Shown one piece after another: positions 10,935 to 21,529 of a stretch of 64,000 nucleotides of DNA; the stretch's first letter is position 1; the number at the start of each line of letters is the position of its first letter. The notes under the pieces were generated by a model that saw only the letters and a list, made by a program, of their open reading frames with translations, had not been told where the DNA came from and searched no databases. The position numbers were made by a program, and so were the translations under genes. The stretch comes from Blasia pusilla (lineage: Eukaryota; Marchantiophyta; Marchantiopsida; Blasiales): positions 44,206,001 to 44,270,000 of the forward strand of contig CM114273.1 in assembly GCA_050084515.1 (NCBI GenBank). Reading direction: 5' to 3'.

Positions 10935-12430
10935 TTTTGTTGTAGTTTTGAGATCGTTGTATATGGAGGATTGGGGCTTTTGGAATTTATGGAAGGTATT
11001 CCAGATTGGCGGATCTTCACGGGATCTCCACTGGTAGCGCCACATATATTAATGGCATCGATCATAGGGTCTTCCGCCGGCCCTAGGAATTTGGATTTTT
11101 GAGAGATTGATATCGCGATACATAGCGGCTCACTTCAGATGAATATTTTTAATCTTCAGGTTCACTAGAGATGAAGCGACTATGAATCAAGGAAAACGGA
11201 AACGAGTGTGAAGAAGTTCTTCTGATCTCCACGATTCAATTTTGATCTGTCACCATGGACAAAACTCGTGCAATGAAGAGGACCACAAGAGTGATCCAGC
11301 TCCAATAAGCTTCGAGACCTGCATAAGGACTTCAAGATGGGGAAAGAGGCCATGAATCAGATGGTGACACTGAAAAACACGTGAAGAAAGGTGCTGGAAG
11401 TGTTTCTTGCTCTGAAATTTCTACAACCAGCTTATCATTGTCAGATTTGAACAAAAACTTCAACGATGCATTTTGTGAAGAATTTTATTGGGCCTGCAGG
11501 AAAGAAGCCAACTAAGTCTCACAAGGGATCACTTGTAGAACTGCAAGAGTTATCAGCCAGGTTCAAGGTCATTTCAGATGTTTGCAATACTATGGAAACG
11601 ATTGTGCATGGATTTCTATTTACGTGCATTTCTCTACAGAAGCTTGAAAGGTCCATATCTGAAAAAACCATCGATGGCTTACCTCAAATCATTGAGAAGT
11701 TTCTGTTGCAGGTACAAGCACTCTTGACAGATGAAAATATCCTTCAATTGAGTGTGGAAAATAGAGAGGTGCTCCAATGTTTAGATCAGAACCATAGTGC
11801 TTGGGAATTTCTACGTGCTCAGCTTTCCTTTGATCTCTGCCCACAAAGCTTACTTAGAAATCCCCCCCCCCCCCAACTCATGAATTCTGTTCCGAAGTAA
11901 TATGTGAGCTCACATAGTGAGTAAATGTCTCAAAATTTATTTTCTACCTCGTTTTGATTCCAACTTGTCTTACTTGACTTTAAAAGGTACTTTATTTCAC
12001 CTTTTTGGCCTTGGACAAATGATTTCATTGTATGAGAATTAAGTATCTCACGACATATTGGAACATATTTTCATAAAAAACATGATACTTTCAGAATCCT
12101 TTTACCTAATTTTATCTGTAATGAATCCCTTCATGGAGCTATCAGGGTGTTCTATCATTCTATTCTTGGACACTAACACATAAAAACTAGACGCAGAGAA
12201 TATACACACTCTCATTTCACAGGTAGGTAACGTGTCCTTTTAGATGATTTTTGGATTCTGTCCTCATTCTTTTTCTTACATAAATTGAGAAGATAGGTTG
12301 CAAGAGTAAAATGCTTTCCACTCAATGGGGATGCATAAAATACTCTCCACTTCCTCAAAAGAAACTTGAGATACAGACTTCACTTCCAAAGATAACTCTA
12401 GCACACCGGATTAAAAAATCGTGGGGAATT
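10935..12430 (+). other. 3' flank of transposase gene with one small hypothetical frame
   Basis: A motif copy GGAAGGTATTCC sits at 10991-11002, just past the last transposase codon. A frame of 144 codons (11466-11900) is listed separately. The rest, including the C10 run near 11865 and AT-rich sequence to 12430, shows nothing further that I can identify. Confidence 0.4.
11466..11900 (+). CDS. Hypothetical protein, 144 codons
   Basis: The frame starts with ATG at 11466 and reads to TAA at 11898-11900. The product is predicted to be mainly helical, with leucine-spaced stretches such as LQELSARFKVISDV and IIEKFLLQVQALL, and a proline run encoded by a C10 tract. There is no family I recognise and no obvious promoter or poly(A) signal. 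It lies between the transposase remnant and the tandem array, on the same strand as the transposase. It may be a captured host exon, an extra exon of the element, or chance. The homopolymer near the end makes the C-terminus unreliable. Confidence 0.25.
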   Translation: MHFVKNFIGPAGKKPTKSHKGSLVELQELSARFKVISDVCNTMETIVHGFLFTCISLQKLERSISEKTIDGLPQIIEKFLLQVQALLTDENILQLSVENREVLQCLDQNHSAWEFLRAQLSFDLCPQSLLRNPPPPQLMNSVPK

Positions 12431-15400
12431 TTCCCATAATTTCTGGGCGTCCTTAATTCTGAGATGGAATGCTTACCATATTGTCCACTTATCCATTCAC
12501 TTTATTTTATAACTAAACATCTGTTTTCTATTTCTTTGGGTAAAAGAATGGTACAAGGATTTCTAATTTTATAGAAAAATTTTATTTTCTTGGAGTGTAA
12601 TGTGTGTGGAAGATGGAATGCTTTCTGTTAACCATGATCCTACCGACAGTCTTGTGAATTTTCCAATAATTTCTCGGCGTCCTTAATTCTAAGATGGAAT
12701 GCTTACCATATTATCCACTTACCCATTCACTTTTTTTAATACTTTTACACATGTTTTCTATTTGTTTCTATTTTCCGCTAACTAACAACAAAACAAAAAA
12801 AAATCGTAAAAGAAAGAATGGAATACTTTCCCTCGGCTACGCACAAGAACTCCCCACTTCCAATTTTATTTTCTTTGAGTGAAATGTGTGTGGAAGATAG
12901 AATTCTTTTTGTTAACCACGAACCTACCCACAGTCTTATGAATTTTCCGATAATTTCTCGGCGTCCTTAATTATAAGCTGGGATGCTTACCATATTGTCC
13001 ACTTATCCATTCCCTTTATTTTTTAGCTTTACATCTGTTTTCTATTTCTTTGGGTAAAAGAATGGTACACGGATTTCCCATTTTATAAAAAAAATTTTAT
13101 TTTCTTGGAGTATAATGTGTGTGGAAGATGGAATGCTTTCTGCTTACCACGATCCTACCGACAGTCTTGTGAATTTTCCAAGAATTTCTTGGCGTCCTTT
13201 ATTCTAAGATGGAATGCTTACCATATTGTCCACTTATCCATTAACTTTATTTTTTAGCTTTACATCTGTTTTCTATTTCTTTGGGTAAAAGAATGGTACA
13301 AGGATTTCCAATTTTATTGAAAAATTTTACTTTCTTCGAGAGTAATGAATGTGCAAGATGGAATACTTTCTGCTTACCATAATCCTACCGACAGTCTTGT
13401 GAATTTTCCAATAATTTCCGGGAGTCCTTAATTCTAAGATGGAATGCTTACCATATTGTCCACTTATCCATTTACTTTATTTTTTAGCTTTACATCTGTT
13501 TTCTATTTCTTTGGGTAAAAGGATGCTACAAGGATTTCCAATTTTATAGAAAAAAATTATTTTCTTGGACTGTAATGTTTGTGGAAGATTGAATGCTTTC
13601 TGTTTACCACGATCCTACCGACAGTCTTGTGAATTTTCCAATAATTTCTCGACGTCCTTAATTCTAAGATGGAATGTTTACCATATTGTCCACTTATCTA
13701 TTGACTTTATTTTTTAGCTTTACATCTGTTTTCTATTTCTTTGGGTAAAAGAATGGTACAAGGATTTCCAATTTTGTAGAAAAATTTTATTTTCTTCGAG
13801 AGTAATGAGTGTGCAAGATGGAATGCTTTCTGCTTACTACGATCCTACCGACAGTCTTGTGAATTTTCCAATAATTTCCGGGCGCCCTTAATTCTAAGAT
13901 GGAATGCTTACCATATTGTCCACTTATCCATTCACTTTATTTTTTAGCTTTACACTTGTTTTCTATTCTTTGGGTAAAAGAATGCTACAAGGATTTCCAA
14001 TTTTATAGAAAAATTTTATTTTCTTGGAGTGTAATGTGTGTGGAAGATGTAATGTTTTCTGTTTACCACGATCCTACTGACAGTCTTTTGAATTTTCCAA
14101 TAATTTCTCGACGTCCTTAATTCTAAGATGGAATGCTTACCATATTATCCACTTATCGATTCACTTTATTTTATAGTTTTACATCTGTTTTCTATTTCTT
14201 TGGGTAAAAGAATGGTACAAGGATTTCCAATTTTATAGAAAATTTTATTTTCTTTCAGGGTAATGTATGTGGAAGATGGAATGCTTTATGTCTACCACGA
14301 GCCTACCGATAGTCTTGTGAATTTTCCAATAATTTCTCGGCGTCCTTAATTCTAAGATGGAATGCTTACCATATTATCCACTTATCCATTCACTTGTTTT
14401 TTTATAGTTTTACACATGTTTTCTATTTGTTTCTATTTTTGGCTAACGAACAACAACACAGAAAAAAATTGGTAAAAGAAATAGTGGGATACTTTCCTTC
14501 GTCTACGCACAGCAATTTCCCATTTCCAATCATATAATAAATTTTGATTTTCTTCGAGTGTAATGTGTGTGTGTGGAAGCTGGAATGCTTTCTATTTACC
14601 AGAATCCTATCGATAGATAGTCTTGTGAATTTTCCCATAATTTCTCGGCGTCCTTAATTGTAAGATGGAATGCTTACCATATTGTCCACTTATCCATTCA
14701 CTTTATTTTTTAGCTTTACATCTGTTTACTATTTCTTTGGATAAAAGAATGGTACAAGGATTTCCAATTTTATAAAAAAAATTATTTTCTTTGAGTGTAA
14801 TGTGTGTGGAAGATGAAATGCTTTCTGTTTACCACGATCCTACCGACAGTCTCGTGAATTTTCCAATAATTTCTCGGCATCCTTAATTCTAAGATGTAAT
14901 GCTTACCATATTATCCACTTATCCATTCATTTTTTTTTATAGTTTTACACATGTTTTCTATTTGTTTCTATTTTCCGCTAACTAACAACAACACAGAAAA
15001 AAATTGGTAGAAGAAATAGTGGAATACTTTCCTTCGTCTACGCACAACAATTTCCCACTTCCAATCTTATAATAAATTATGATCTTCTTCGAGTGTAATA
15101 TGTGTGTGGAAACTGGAATGCTTTCTATTTACTAGAATCCTATCGATAGTCTTGTGAATATTCCCATAATTTCTGGGCGTCCTTAATTCTAAGATGGAAT
15201 GCTTACCATATTTTCCACTTATCCATTCACTTTATTTTATAGCTTTACATGTTTTTACTATTTCTTTGAATAAAAGAATGGTACAAGGATTTCCAATTTT
15301 ATAGAAAATTTTATTTTCTTTGAGTGTAATGTGTGTGGAAGATGTAATGCTTTCTATTTACCACGATCCTATTGCCACTCTTGTGAATTTTCCCATAATT

Positions 15401-15735
15401 TATTAGGGTCCTTAAGTCTAAGATGGAATGCTTACCATATTATCCACTTATCCACTCACTGTATTTTTTAGTTTTACATCTGTTTTCTATTTGTTCGGGT
15501 AAAAGAATGGTACAAGGATTTTCAATTTTTAAAAATATTGGAATGCTTTCTTTTCACCACAATCCTACCGATAATCTTGTGAATTTTCCCCTAATTTCTC
15601 GGCGTCCTTCATTCTAAGATGGAATGCTTACCATATTGTCCATGTATCCATTCACTGTATTTTATAGTTTTATATCTATTTTCTATTTGTGTGGGTAAAG
15701 AATGGTACAAGGATTTCCATTAAAAGAAAAAATGT
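12430..15735 (+). repeat. Tandem array, 14 units of about 230 bp with longer variants
   Basis: Unit starts (GATGGAATGCTTACC or variant) fall at 12463, 12693, 12978, 13208, 13438, 13668, 13898, 14127, 14356, 14664, 14893, 15193, 15422 and 15618. Spacing is mostly 229-230 bp. Three units are longer (about 285, 308 and 300 bp) and one is shorter (196). The long class carries an extra segment with TTTGTTTCTATTTTC, a run of ACAACA, and GGAATACTTTCC. Each standard unit has two GGAATGCTT motifs about 149 bp apart, and many are preceded by GAAGAT. The unit length is not a multiple of three and no frame runs through it. The array ends in an irregular region with a final GGAATGCCTTCC at 15811. Confidence 0.9.
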
Positions 15736-15822
15736 TTTCCATTTGATGGGTAACATTTAAAGTAATATTTGAAGCATATCACATGTTGCTACATACCCTA
15801 TAAGATAGCTGGAATGCCTTCC

Positions 15823-16786
15823 TTTTGCTAGCCTATTCGAGCCATGTCCAGGTTCTCAAATGCAATATGCACTCAGTTTAGGGAACTACACGGATGACAC
15901 CTTAACAACAATAAGCATTTAGTGTTCACATGATCCCAGGGTATAATTCATAAGACACCTACTTACTGTCGATGAGTGCGACAAAAAGTGGATGGATGAT
16001 TTTTTCTACACAAAAAAAGATGCCATTGAAGTTACCTTCAATCCCCTTAGACCCAATAGACGCCAACGTTGGAGATGGGAAACATCCCGGTGGCAATTGA
16101 CAGGGCAACGAATATCAAGACAATCCACACTCCACCCTGCAAACCAGATAACCTTTTTGTGACATTGGAATAAATACATCTTCACGAATATAGCAAGAAC
16201 CTCAATAGTGATTCTCAGTTCATTCTTACGATACAAAAGAAACCCAAAGGAAAAAAGGGGCAAAGGAGCCCATCCGTAAGCCTTCTACGAGAGCCACAAC
16301 TTTCCAAATCGGCCATTGGTGGACAATCTCTGCATGACATGGTCACATGCAACACCAAAACCCATCTAATACACCTTCACGATATATTCTGAACTTATCA
16401 ATGGAAATAAAGAGATTTCAAGAAGAAGGTAACTACAGAGACCAACTGACCAACCAAATACATAATCAAGCACCAGAGGCTAAATCATAACGCATGACTG
16501 AGTAACATGCGCCACCAAATAGACTTATATAGGTAAAGCGACAACAAAAAGTGACTCCCCGTCTATTTAAGAAAGAACCGCAATCAATTGGAAACTAGTG
16601 TGATCTCGCCCAATTGTAAGAAACGTAAGGCATTTCGGCAATGCAACTCTACGGATTAAAAAAACAAGCACAAAAGTGTGAGGCAGACCTCCCCTAATTA
16701 TTTGCCTATGTCATCTTATAACCCTACAGAACAAACGAGAAAATGGATAGGCGATTCACCCATCCAACCGTCCCTTCATACGCTCC
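15823..16786. other. Intergenic, nothing recognised
   Basis: Sequence after the last motif copy shows no domain-bearing frame, tRNA, or repeat that I can identify. The short frames on either strand have no family resemblance. If the large element ends at about 15.82 kb this is its flank. Confidence 0.3.
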
Positions 16787-16820
16787 GGAGATGAATGTGT
16801 TCATAAACACGTTCATCTCC
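16787..16820. other. Inverted repeat, 15-bp stem
   Basis: GGAGATGAATGTGTT at 16787-16801 pairs with AACACGTTCATCTCC at 16806-16820. There is one T-G style mismatch and a 4-nt loop (CATA). It immediately precedes the 21-bp minisatellite. No neighbouring feature explains it. Confidence 0.6.
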
Positions 16821-16879
16821 AAGGTTCGGAGAAAAACTAATACGTTACGAACCGAAAGCACTCTGGCTGCCACGATCAA

Positions 16880-17215
16880 TGGAGGGAAAATCTCTCCAAC
16901 GGAATGCAAATTTTTGCAACAAAGGGAAAAATTATGCAACGAAGGGAGAAATTGTGCAACAGAGGGGAAATATCTGCAAACGGAGGGGAAATCTCTGCAA
17001 ACGGAGGGGAAATCTCTGCAAACGGAGGGGAAATCTCTGCAAACGGAGGGGAAATCTCTGCAAACGGAGGGAAAATCTCTACAAGCGGAGGGGAAATCTC
17101 TACAAACGGGGGGAAAATCTCTGCAAACGGAGGGAAAATCTCTGCAAGCGGATGGGAAATCTCTGCAAACGGGGGGAAAATCTTTGCAACGGAGAGCAAA
17201 TTTTTGCAACGGATT
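16880..17215 (+). repeat. 21-bp minisatellite, about 15 units
   Basis: Tandem 21-bp units of the type GGGGAAATCTCTGCAAACGGA run from about 16951 to 17190. More diverged copies flank the core: on the left GCAAATTTTTGCAAC-like and GGGAAAAATTATGCAAC-like, and on the right GCAAATTTTTGCAACGG. Because 21 is a multiple of three and the unit lacks stops, several frames on both strands stay open here. They encode seven-residue repeats and should not be annotated as genes. Units differ by single substitutions (GGAGGGG, GGGGGGA, GCGGATG), so the array has begun to diverge. Confidence 0.92.
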
Positions 17216-17405
17216 TGTGTAGGGTCAATGTGCAGGATGTGCAATCGATTGAAAATCTGCACGGACAAAATCAACAGTTGTAGCTCCGTCCTCCGCAGCT
17301 GCACGGTCCTCCACAGCTGCTCCGTCCTCCGCACTGCACCATCCTCCGCTACGGCGACTTTATAAGCTGGACTTTGGGATTTGAATTTCAAAACGAACAT
17401 GTATC

Positions 17406-17462
17406 ATCCACACCATCCACACCCTACCATCCACATACCATCCACATACCATCCACATTGCT
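17406..17462 (+). repeat. Short CATCCACA-type tandem repeat
   Basis: About six imperfect copies of an 8-12 bp unit (ACCATCCACA or CATACCATCCACA) lie head to tail. It is a simple local expansion with no visible function. Confidence 0.7.
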
Positions 17463-18663
17463 CTCGGATATCTGTCTGCGGATATCCGTGAGCGTCCCGG
17501 ACCATCCAAGAGAGTCACCGTTGCCGGGAAAATGTAGCCACGTGTAGAGCATTCCGATCCCGATGGGGGGAAGGGGTTTGGGACACCCGTAACTTGAGCC
17601 CGAAACACAGGGGGACACGATGGGAGCAATAAGTGCTATGAATTCTCTGACTATTGTGAGCGTCTCAACATCACCTCTCTATTATCCACTTCCTCTATCA
17701 TCCACTTCCTGGTCTTATGAAGGGATTTAGTACTTGATTTTTAAAATGTTTTTCAGCCATTTTCATGCTCTCACTAGGTGCCCGGGTTTTGCATTTTCCC
17801 TCACCTCTCCTTATGTTCATTATCAATAAATGTCGAGAAATGGGTTGTCTTTAGTTATTGCAATTTCTAATTGTAGACAACAAGTTTCCATAGTTTTACA
17901 TCTTGCCCAAGACAATAGGTTTTTGCGGCTGTATCATGCTGTGGGAGACGACAACGCTAGAGGCCCACGTAGTGCTAGTCATGTCTCTCCCTATCTTGCT
18001 GATATCAGTTCATCATGGATGCTATAGCTTTAGCCCTCTTTTTCTCCTCTTCTTCAATTATAGCACACAACACCAATTTCGATATTCTTGATGAATTAAA
18101 ACATTTCTGGGTTTTCAACTTTCTTAAGGTCATGCTTACAAGTAAAATAAGGACTTGAGTCCATGCAAATCTGACTAAAACATCAAGTTCTTTTGCAACC
18201 AATCAAGTCTCTTTTAGACGCCGACAGCCTATATAGTAGGATCTTGAAGTTAAAATGTTCAGAATGATGTTGACAGTGTTTATTTTTCTCGTTTCTTTGG
18301 ACGTCTCAAGAGAGCGAAGGCTAGCGGGTGATGTGGTTAAAGTCGGCGTAGACTCATCATAGCAATATTTGCAACATAAACTAAATTATTTCATGACTTC
18401 ACAGTAAAGGAGGGTGCGGACGATTGAATGTTGACTCTGCCAAGGTTCGTGCCTTGGTCCACCAAATCGGAGCTTAAGACCCAATTCCAAAGCATTCTCT
18501 AGTAAAGAAACAAATAATCTTGGCCTCTTGGACCCTCCGCCCCACCCCCTTCCCCCCATCCACCAAGAATCTATAAAGTCCTTCTCCCGGTAGACCTACT
18601 ATTGCTCGCTGAAGGAGGTGTTCGGGCTTTGGAATACATCCTACTGACATTTCTACAACATTT
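17463..18663. other. Intergenic; weak promoter-like stretch near 18.57 kb
   Basis: No gene is recognised. Near 18530-18600 a pyrimidine-rich stretch (CCCCTTCCCCCC) is followed by CTATAAAG at about 18571, which could be a TATA box, but nothing convincing starts downstream on that strand. Two small plus frames at 17830-18091 overlap each other and show no domain. Confidence 0.25.
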
Positions 18664-19263
18664 GGAAATATAATTCCACTGGAAGGTTATTGAATGGCGT
18701 TTGGAACTCTAGTTCCAAATGAACTCGGAAGTATTTGGTTTCTACCGCTCAAGATAGCAATGAAGCTAACAGCGGAATGTGTTGGTTTGGCCCCGTAGAA
18801 GCTCCCACCGAGTGTCAAGCAAAAGCATTCAGAACTCTAGTTCCAAATGAGCTCAGAAGTACATTTGTTGCCGACCCATTGGGATCTTGGGAGAAGGCCG
18901 TTCGGAACTACAATTCCAACCGAGGATGGGGATTTCCCTTTATCGGGCGCCTTCTGCGGCCGGAATTGGATCTTAGGATCCAATTGGACTGAGTCCAAGT
19001 TTGGCTCCAAATGACTTTCAGCGAGCGCGACACAACCACAATCAGAACCAAAGTTCCGATTCTACAACTTTTTCTGACGAAGGGATCTTAGGAGCAAGCT
19101 TATTGGAATTACAGTTTCAATTGATCTAGAGGATGGCAACTATGAGGATGCAAGCTCTAGAATAAGAAACTGTATACACATGTCACATAACAAGTCCATC
19201 GCACGATCATTAGATGACAGTAAAGATGATCATTGAATATATAATATTTGGAACTCAAGTTCC
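18664..19263. repeat. Cluster of GGAACTNNARTTCC palindromes
   Basis: At least seven related 14-bp dyads occur in 600 bp: 18664 (GGAAATATAATTCC), 18703 (GGAACTCTAGTTCC), 18831 (AGAACTCTAGTTCC), 18904 (GGAACTACAATTCC), 19044 (AGAACCAAAGTTCC), 19105 (GGAATTACAGTTTC) and 19250 (GGAACTCAAGTTCC). A longer palindrome (AATTGGATC...GATCCAATT) lies at 18964-18985. The two copies at 18703 and 18831 sit in a direct repeat of about 30 bp. The regular two-base-spaced half-sites resemble binding sites for a dimeric protein, though this is inference. The cluster lies just beyond the 3' end of an unknown minus-strand gene. Confidence 0.7.
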
Positions 19264-19612
19264 AATTCAGGATGATTAAAAAATATCCCCGAAAATCACA
19301 TGGCTTCACAATCTTTAGCTTCCACTTTTTGCAATATGTTATAACTCTCGCAATCTTAGCTTCCATTCTTTGCAATAGGTTACAATTCCCGCTGTACATA
19401 ACTACAAATATATAGTATCAGAGAGTTTACAAGTGTCCAGAATACATTTCCAATCGGAGGAGATTCTCATCCGTTGCTAAATCTGTGACATCGACCGGCT
19501 CAAACCTGGGCAACCTACTTCCTTAATCCATTCGCTTCAATATGCTATATTCCATGTTCTATTTATAAATATACCCAATGGCATCAAAATAGAGTATCAT
19601 TTCAGCTACCTA
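19264..19612. other. Short spacer 3' of the unknown gene
   Basis: AT-rich sequence with two near-identical stretches around CTTAGCTTCCA(C/T)TT(T/C)TTGCAATA (near 19314 and 19356), a short tandem duplication. No coding signal is visible. Confidence 0.35.
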
Positions 19613-20500
19613 TTACCCTCGGTGAGATCTCTTCCTACTCAATCGCAAGAGTGTCTCATCCGTGGTAAGGTCGATAATCTCCTCTTGAACCTCACGGATA
19701 TACTTATTGAGTCCATTGGAGAAGTTACTCCAACAAAACCTTCCCTTCCTCGGAGTCAGAACAATCCTCGTGAAAGCAATTTGGAGATCTTCCTTTAGGG
19801 TCTGGTAGATAGCTTGGAACTTATCGTAATTCTTCTTCTGATACTCCTCCTCCAAAGTGCGCAGGTTCACATCCCAATCCTTAGCCTTTGCGATGATGTA
19901 GCTGAAAAGACGATGCTTTAGTTCGTGCAGGCCATACTTGTCAAGGAAAAAACGGGCAACTTCTTGCCCGATCACTTGAAAGCACTGCTCCGGTGGTTGT
20001 TGGAGATCATTCCCTTTGATGGAATAGTCGAATATGTTATCCATCAAAGGAGACGCCTGGGAGTCGAAGAAGATTTGGTACGCCTTCTTACATTCCCGGT
20101 CCAAGCGAGAACCTAGAGTATCTACAATGGTGATCCATTTGGCTGCAACCCTTAGCACAAAGTGATGGTCATGTAGGGTGACGATAAACACCTTGTCGGT
20201 CCCCTCAAACTGCACCACTTCATTCCACACAATGTCCATGCTCTCATCTGGCATGGCATCATAAGGAAAAATGTCATAAATATAAGGGAGGGAGACATAA
20301 CCCACAAAGCTCATGTTGGTGTCGATGTAGACATCGAATGACGGTCCACCCTTCTGGCTCCACCCTACTACGGACTCCAGGTCTAAGAAGCCGCTTTTAT
20401 CAATGTCGTGCGTATACACATCGCCACACAACCCACATTGTTGGTCACATCTACCCACCACACAACACCAATCTTCCCCAATATACGGGTAGATCCGCAT
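19613..20500 (-). CDS. Unknown protein, 295 codons, intact
   Basis: An uninterrupted minus-strand frame from ATG at 20498-20500 to the stop at 19613. I do not recognise the family. Around residues 100-135 there is a hydrophobic strand, HDHHFVLRVAAKW, then ITIVDTLGSRLD. A His followed by Asp in this spacing is seen in Ulp1-like cysteine proteases, and a later QQPPEQC could hold Gln and Cys, but the spacing and the usual Asp-Cys-Gly are not convincing. The C-terminal half is helical and charged (LEEEYQKKNYDKFQ) and ends in a basic tail (RLSRKRSHRG). It has no introns, lies next to the palindrome cluster and is isolated from other genes. A transposon-derived accessory protein is a reasonable guess. 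The absence of stops in this otherwise decayed region argues that it is young or selected. Confidence 0.5.
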   Translation of the reverse strand: MRIYPYIGEDWCCVVGRCDQQCGLCGDVYTHDIDKSGFLDLESVVGWSQKGGPSFDVYIDTNMSFVGYVSLPYIYDIFPYDAMPDESMDIVWNEVVQFEGTDKVFIVTLHDHHFVLRVAAKWITIVDTLGSRLDRECKKAYQIFFDSQASPLMDNIFDYSIKGNDLQQPPEQCFQVIGQEVARFFLDKYGLHELKHRLFSYIIAKAKDWDVNLRTLEEEYQKKNYDKFQAIYQTLKEDLQIAFTRIVLTPRKGRFCWSNFSNGLNKYIREVQEEIIDLTTDETLLRLSRKRSHRG

Positions 20501-21529
20501 ATAAATGAAACATACTCACACATATACACTAGGACCCCACAACCGCCCCTTGTTTACCACGTGGTTGGGAGCGCCATGGTTGGCACCTTTCCGACGTGGT
20601 AGATGGGCTACGTAGTCAACATCTATATGTGGTTGACAGAGCGGATGTGGTAGGGGTAGGGCGATGGACGTAATAGAGGCACGGGCAATGTGGTAGACGG
20701 GCAGCCATGGTTGGGGTTGGACGTGGTAGATTTGAGTTACGTAGTGGGAGAGAGTTTGTGAGACTTGGTATTTTGCGAGCATGGTGGGATTCGCGATGGG
20801 AGTTTGGCAATTATTGCAAGTCAATTGGGGGCCGACTTGGTATTCCGTCACCAATTCTAGGTGCGAGGGTTGTGATTGGAACACGTGCTAACGTTGACGG
20901 AAGGTTCGACGTGTTGGTTGAGGAGGGTGTTGTGTTGCGGAGGTTGTCGTACCACATGGAGGAGTGAGTGTTGACGGTGCCATAGGTTGGAGGGAATGAT
21001 CAGGTTACCCATTCGAGTCTCTTTTCCCGCACTTATCTTGTGTGATTGAGAGTGGTGGGTATTGGGTAGTTGTTGGTGTTAGATGGGTATAGCAATAGTG
21101 ATGAGTGTAGACTCCTTTCATGTATAGCATGTTGGTGGATACACGACGATTGCCAAGTAGGGGTCACATGTCTCACTCGAGCGTGTCGATAGTTTAGGTG
21201 AGTTAGTTGGGAGGCTCATGGTGAGCCTAAGTGTTGAGTGTGCGTGAGGTTGGGTGTGTCATCACGGGATTGACATTAGCGTAGGTGAGCTAGTGAGGAG
21301 TTTGGGAGACTCTTGGTGAGTCTGAGTGTTTCAGCGGGTGAGACAGGGTTGTTATCATGGCGTTCTTATAGGGTTTGGAAGAACAGGGTAGTACAAGCAG
21401 TCATAGTGGAGTGACATGGAGTGGTGTGAGGTATCGAGGGGTTTCGAGTGAGGAACCACCCCGACTTCCATCAGTGGTTGGATCGTCATCACTAGACAAC
21501 GGGTCTCGTGACAGACGGGGACGGTGATA
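20501..21529. other. Intergenic, G/T-rich plus strand
   Basis: The plus strand is rich in TGGT, GGTTG and GTTGG words. Direct reiterations such as GGTGAGTCTGAGTGTT and GGTGAGCCTAAGTGTT occur near 21220 and 21315. Long minus-strand frames arise from this bias. It may be the LTR or leader of the decayed retroelement that follows, but I could not define its ends. Confidence 0.3.

Larger units (their letters stand above)
2561..15822 (+). mobile_element. Candidate large MULE-like element with oriented 12-bp motif
   Basis: I group this 13.3-kb block because one 12-bp motif recurs throughout. In the left half it reads GGAAGGYATTCC or a close variant (2561, 4543, 6430, 6890, 7317, 9091, 10991, with a related form at 6775). 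At 8007 it is the perfect palindrome GGAATGCATTCC. From 12.3 kb on it reads in the opposite orientation, GGAATGCYTTCC-like, about twice per array unit, ending with GGAATGCCTTCC at 15811. The outermost copies (2561 and 15811) face each other. Inside lie a BED-like zinc-finger ORF, a MULE transposase gene and a 14-unit subterminal-like array. Transposase-binding subterminal repeats are known for several plant DNA transposons. I could not find long TIRs or a 9-11 bp target duplication, so the boundaries are inferred from the motif only. Confidence 0.45.

Noticed and set aside
16724-17400. Five overlapping frames of 134-174 codons on both strands
   Set aside because: They arise from the stop-free 21-bp minisatellite; not CRISPR either, as units abut without spacers.
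18735-18992. An 85-codon plus-strand frame
   Set aside because: It runs through the GGAACT palindromes and their direct repeat; the peptide repeats reflect DNA repeats.
19613-20500. Assignment as a Ulp1/C48 protease
   Set aside because: A His and an Asp are suitably placed, but a convincing Gln...Asp-Cys-Gly is missing, so it is left as unknown.
20516-20967. Frames of 86-122 codons on both strands
   Set aside because: They are mirror images of each other in a GT-rich stretch without family resemblance.
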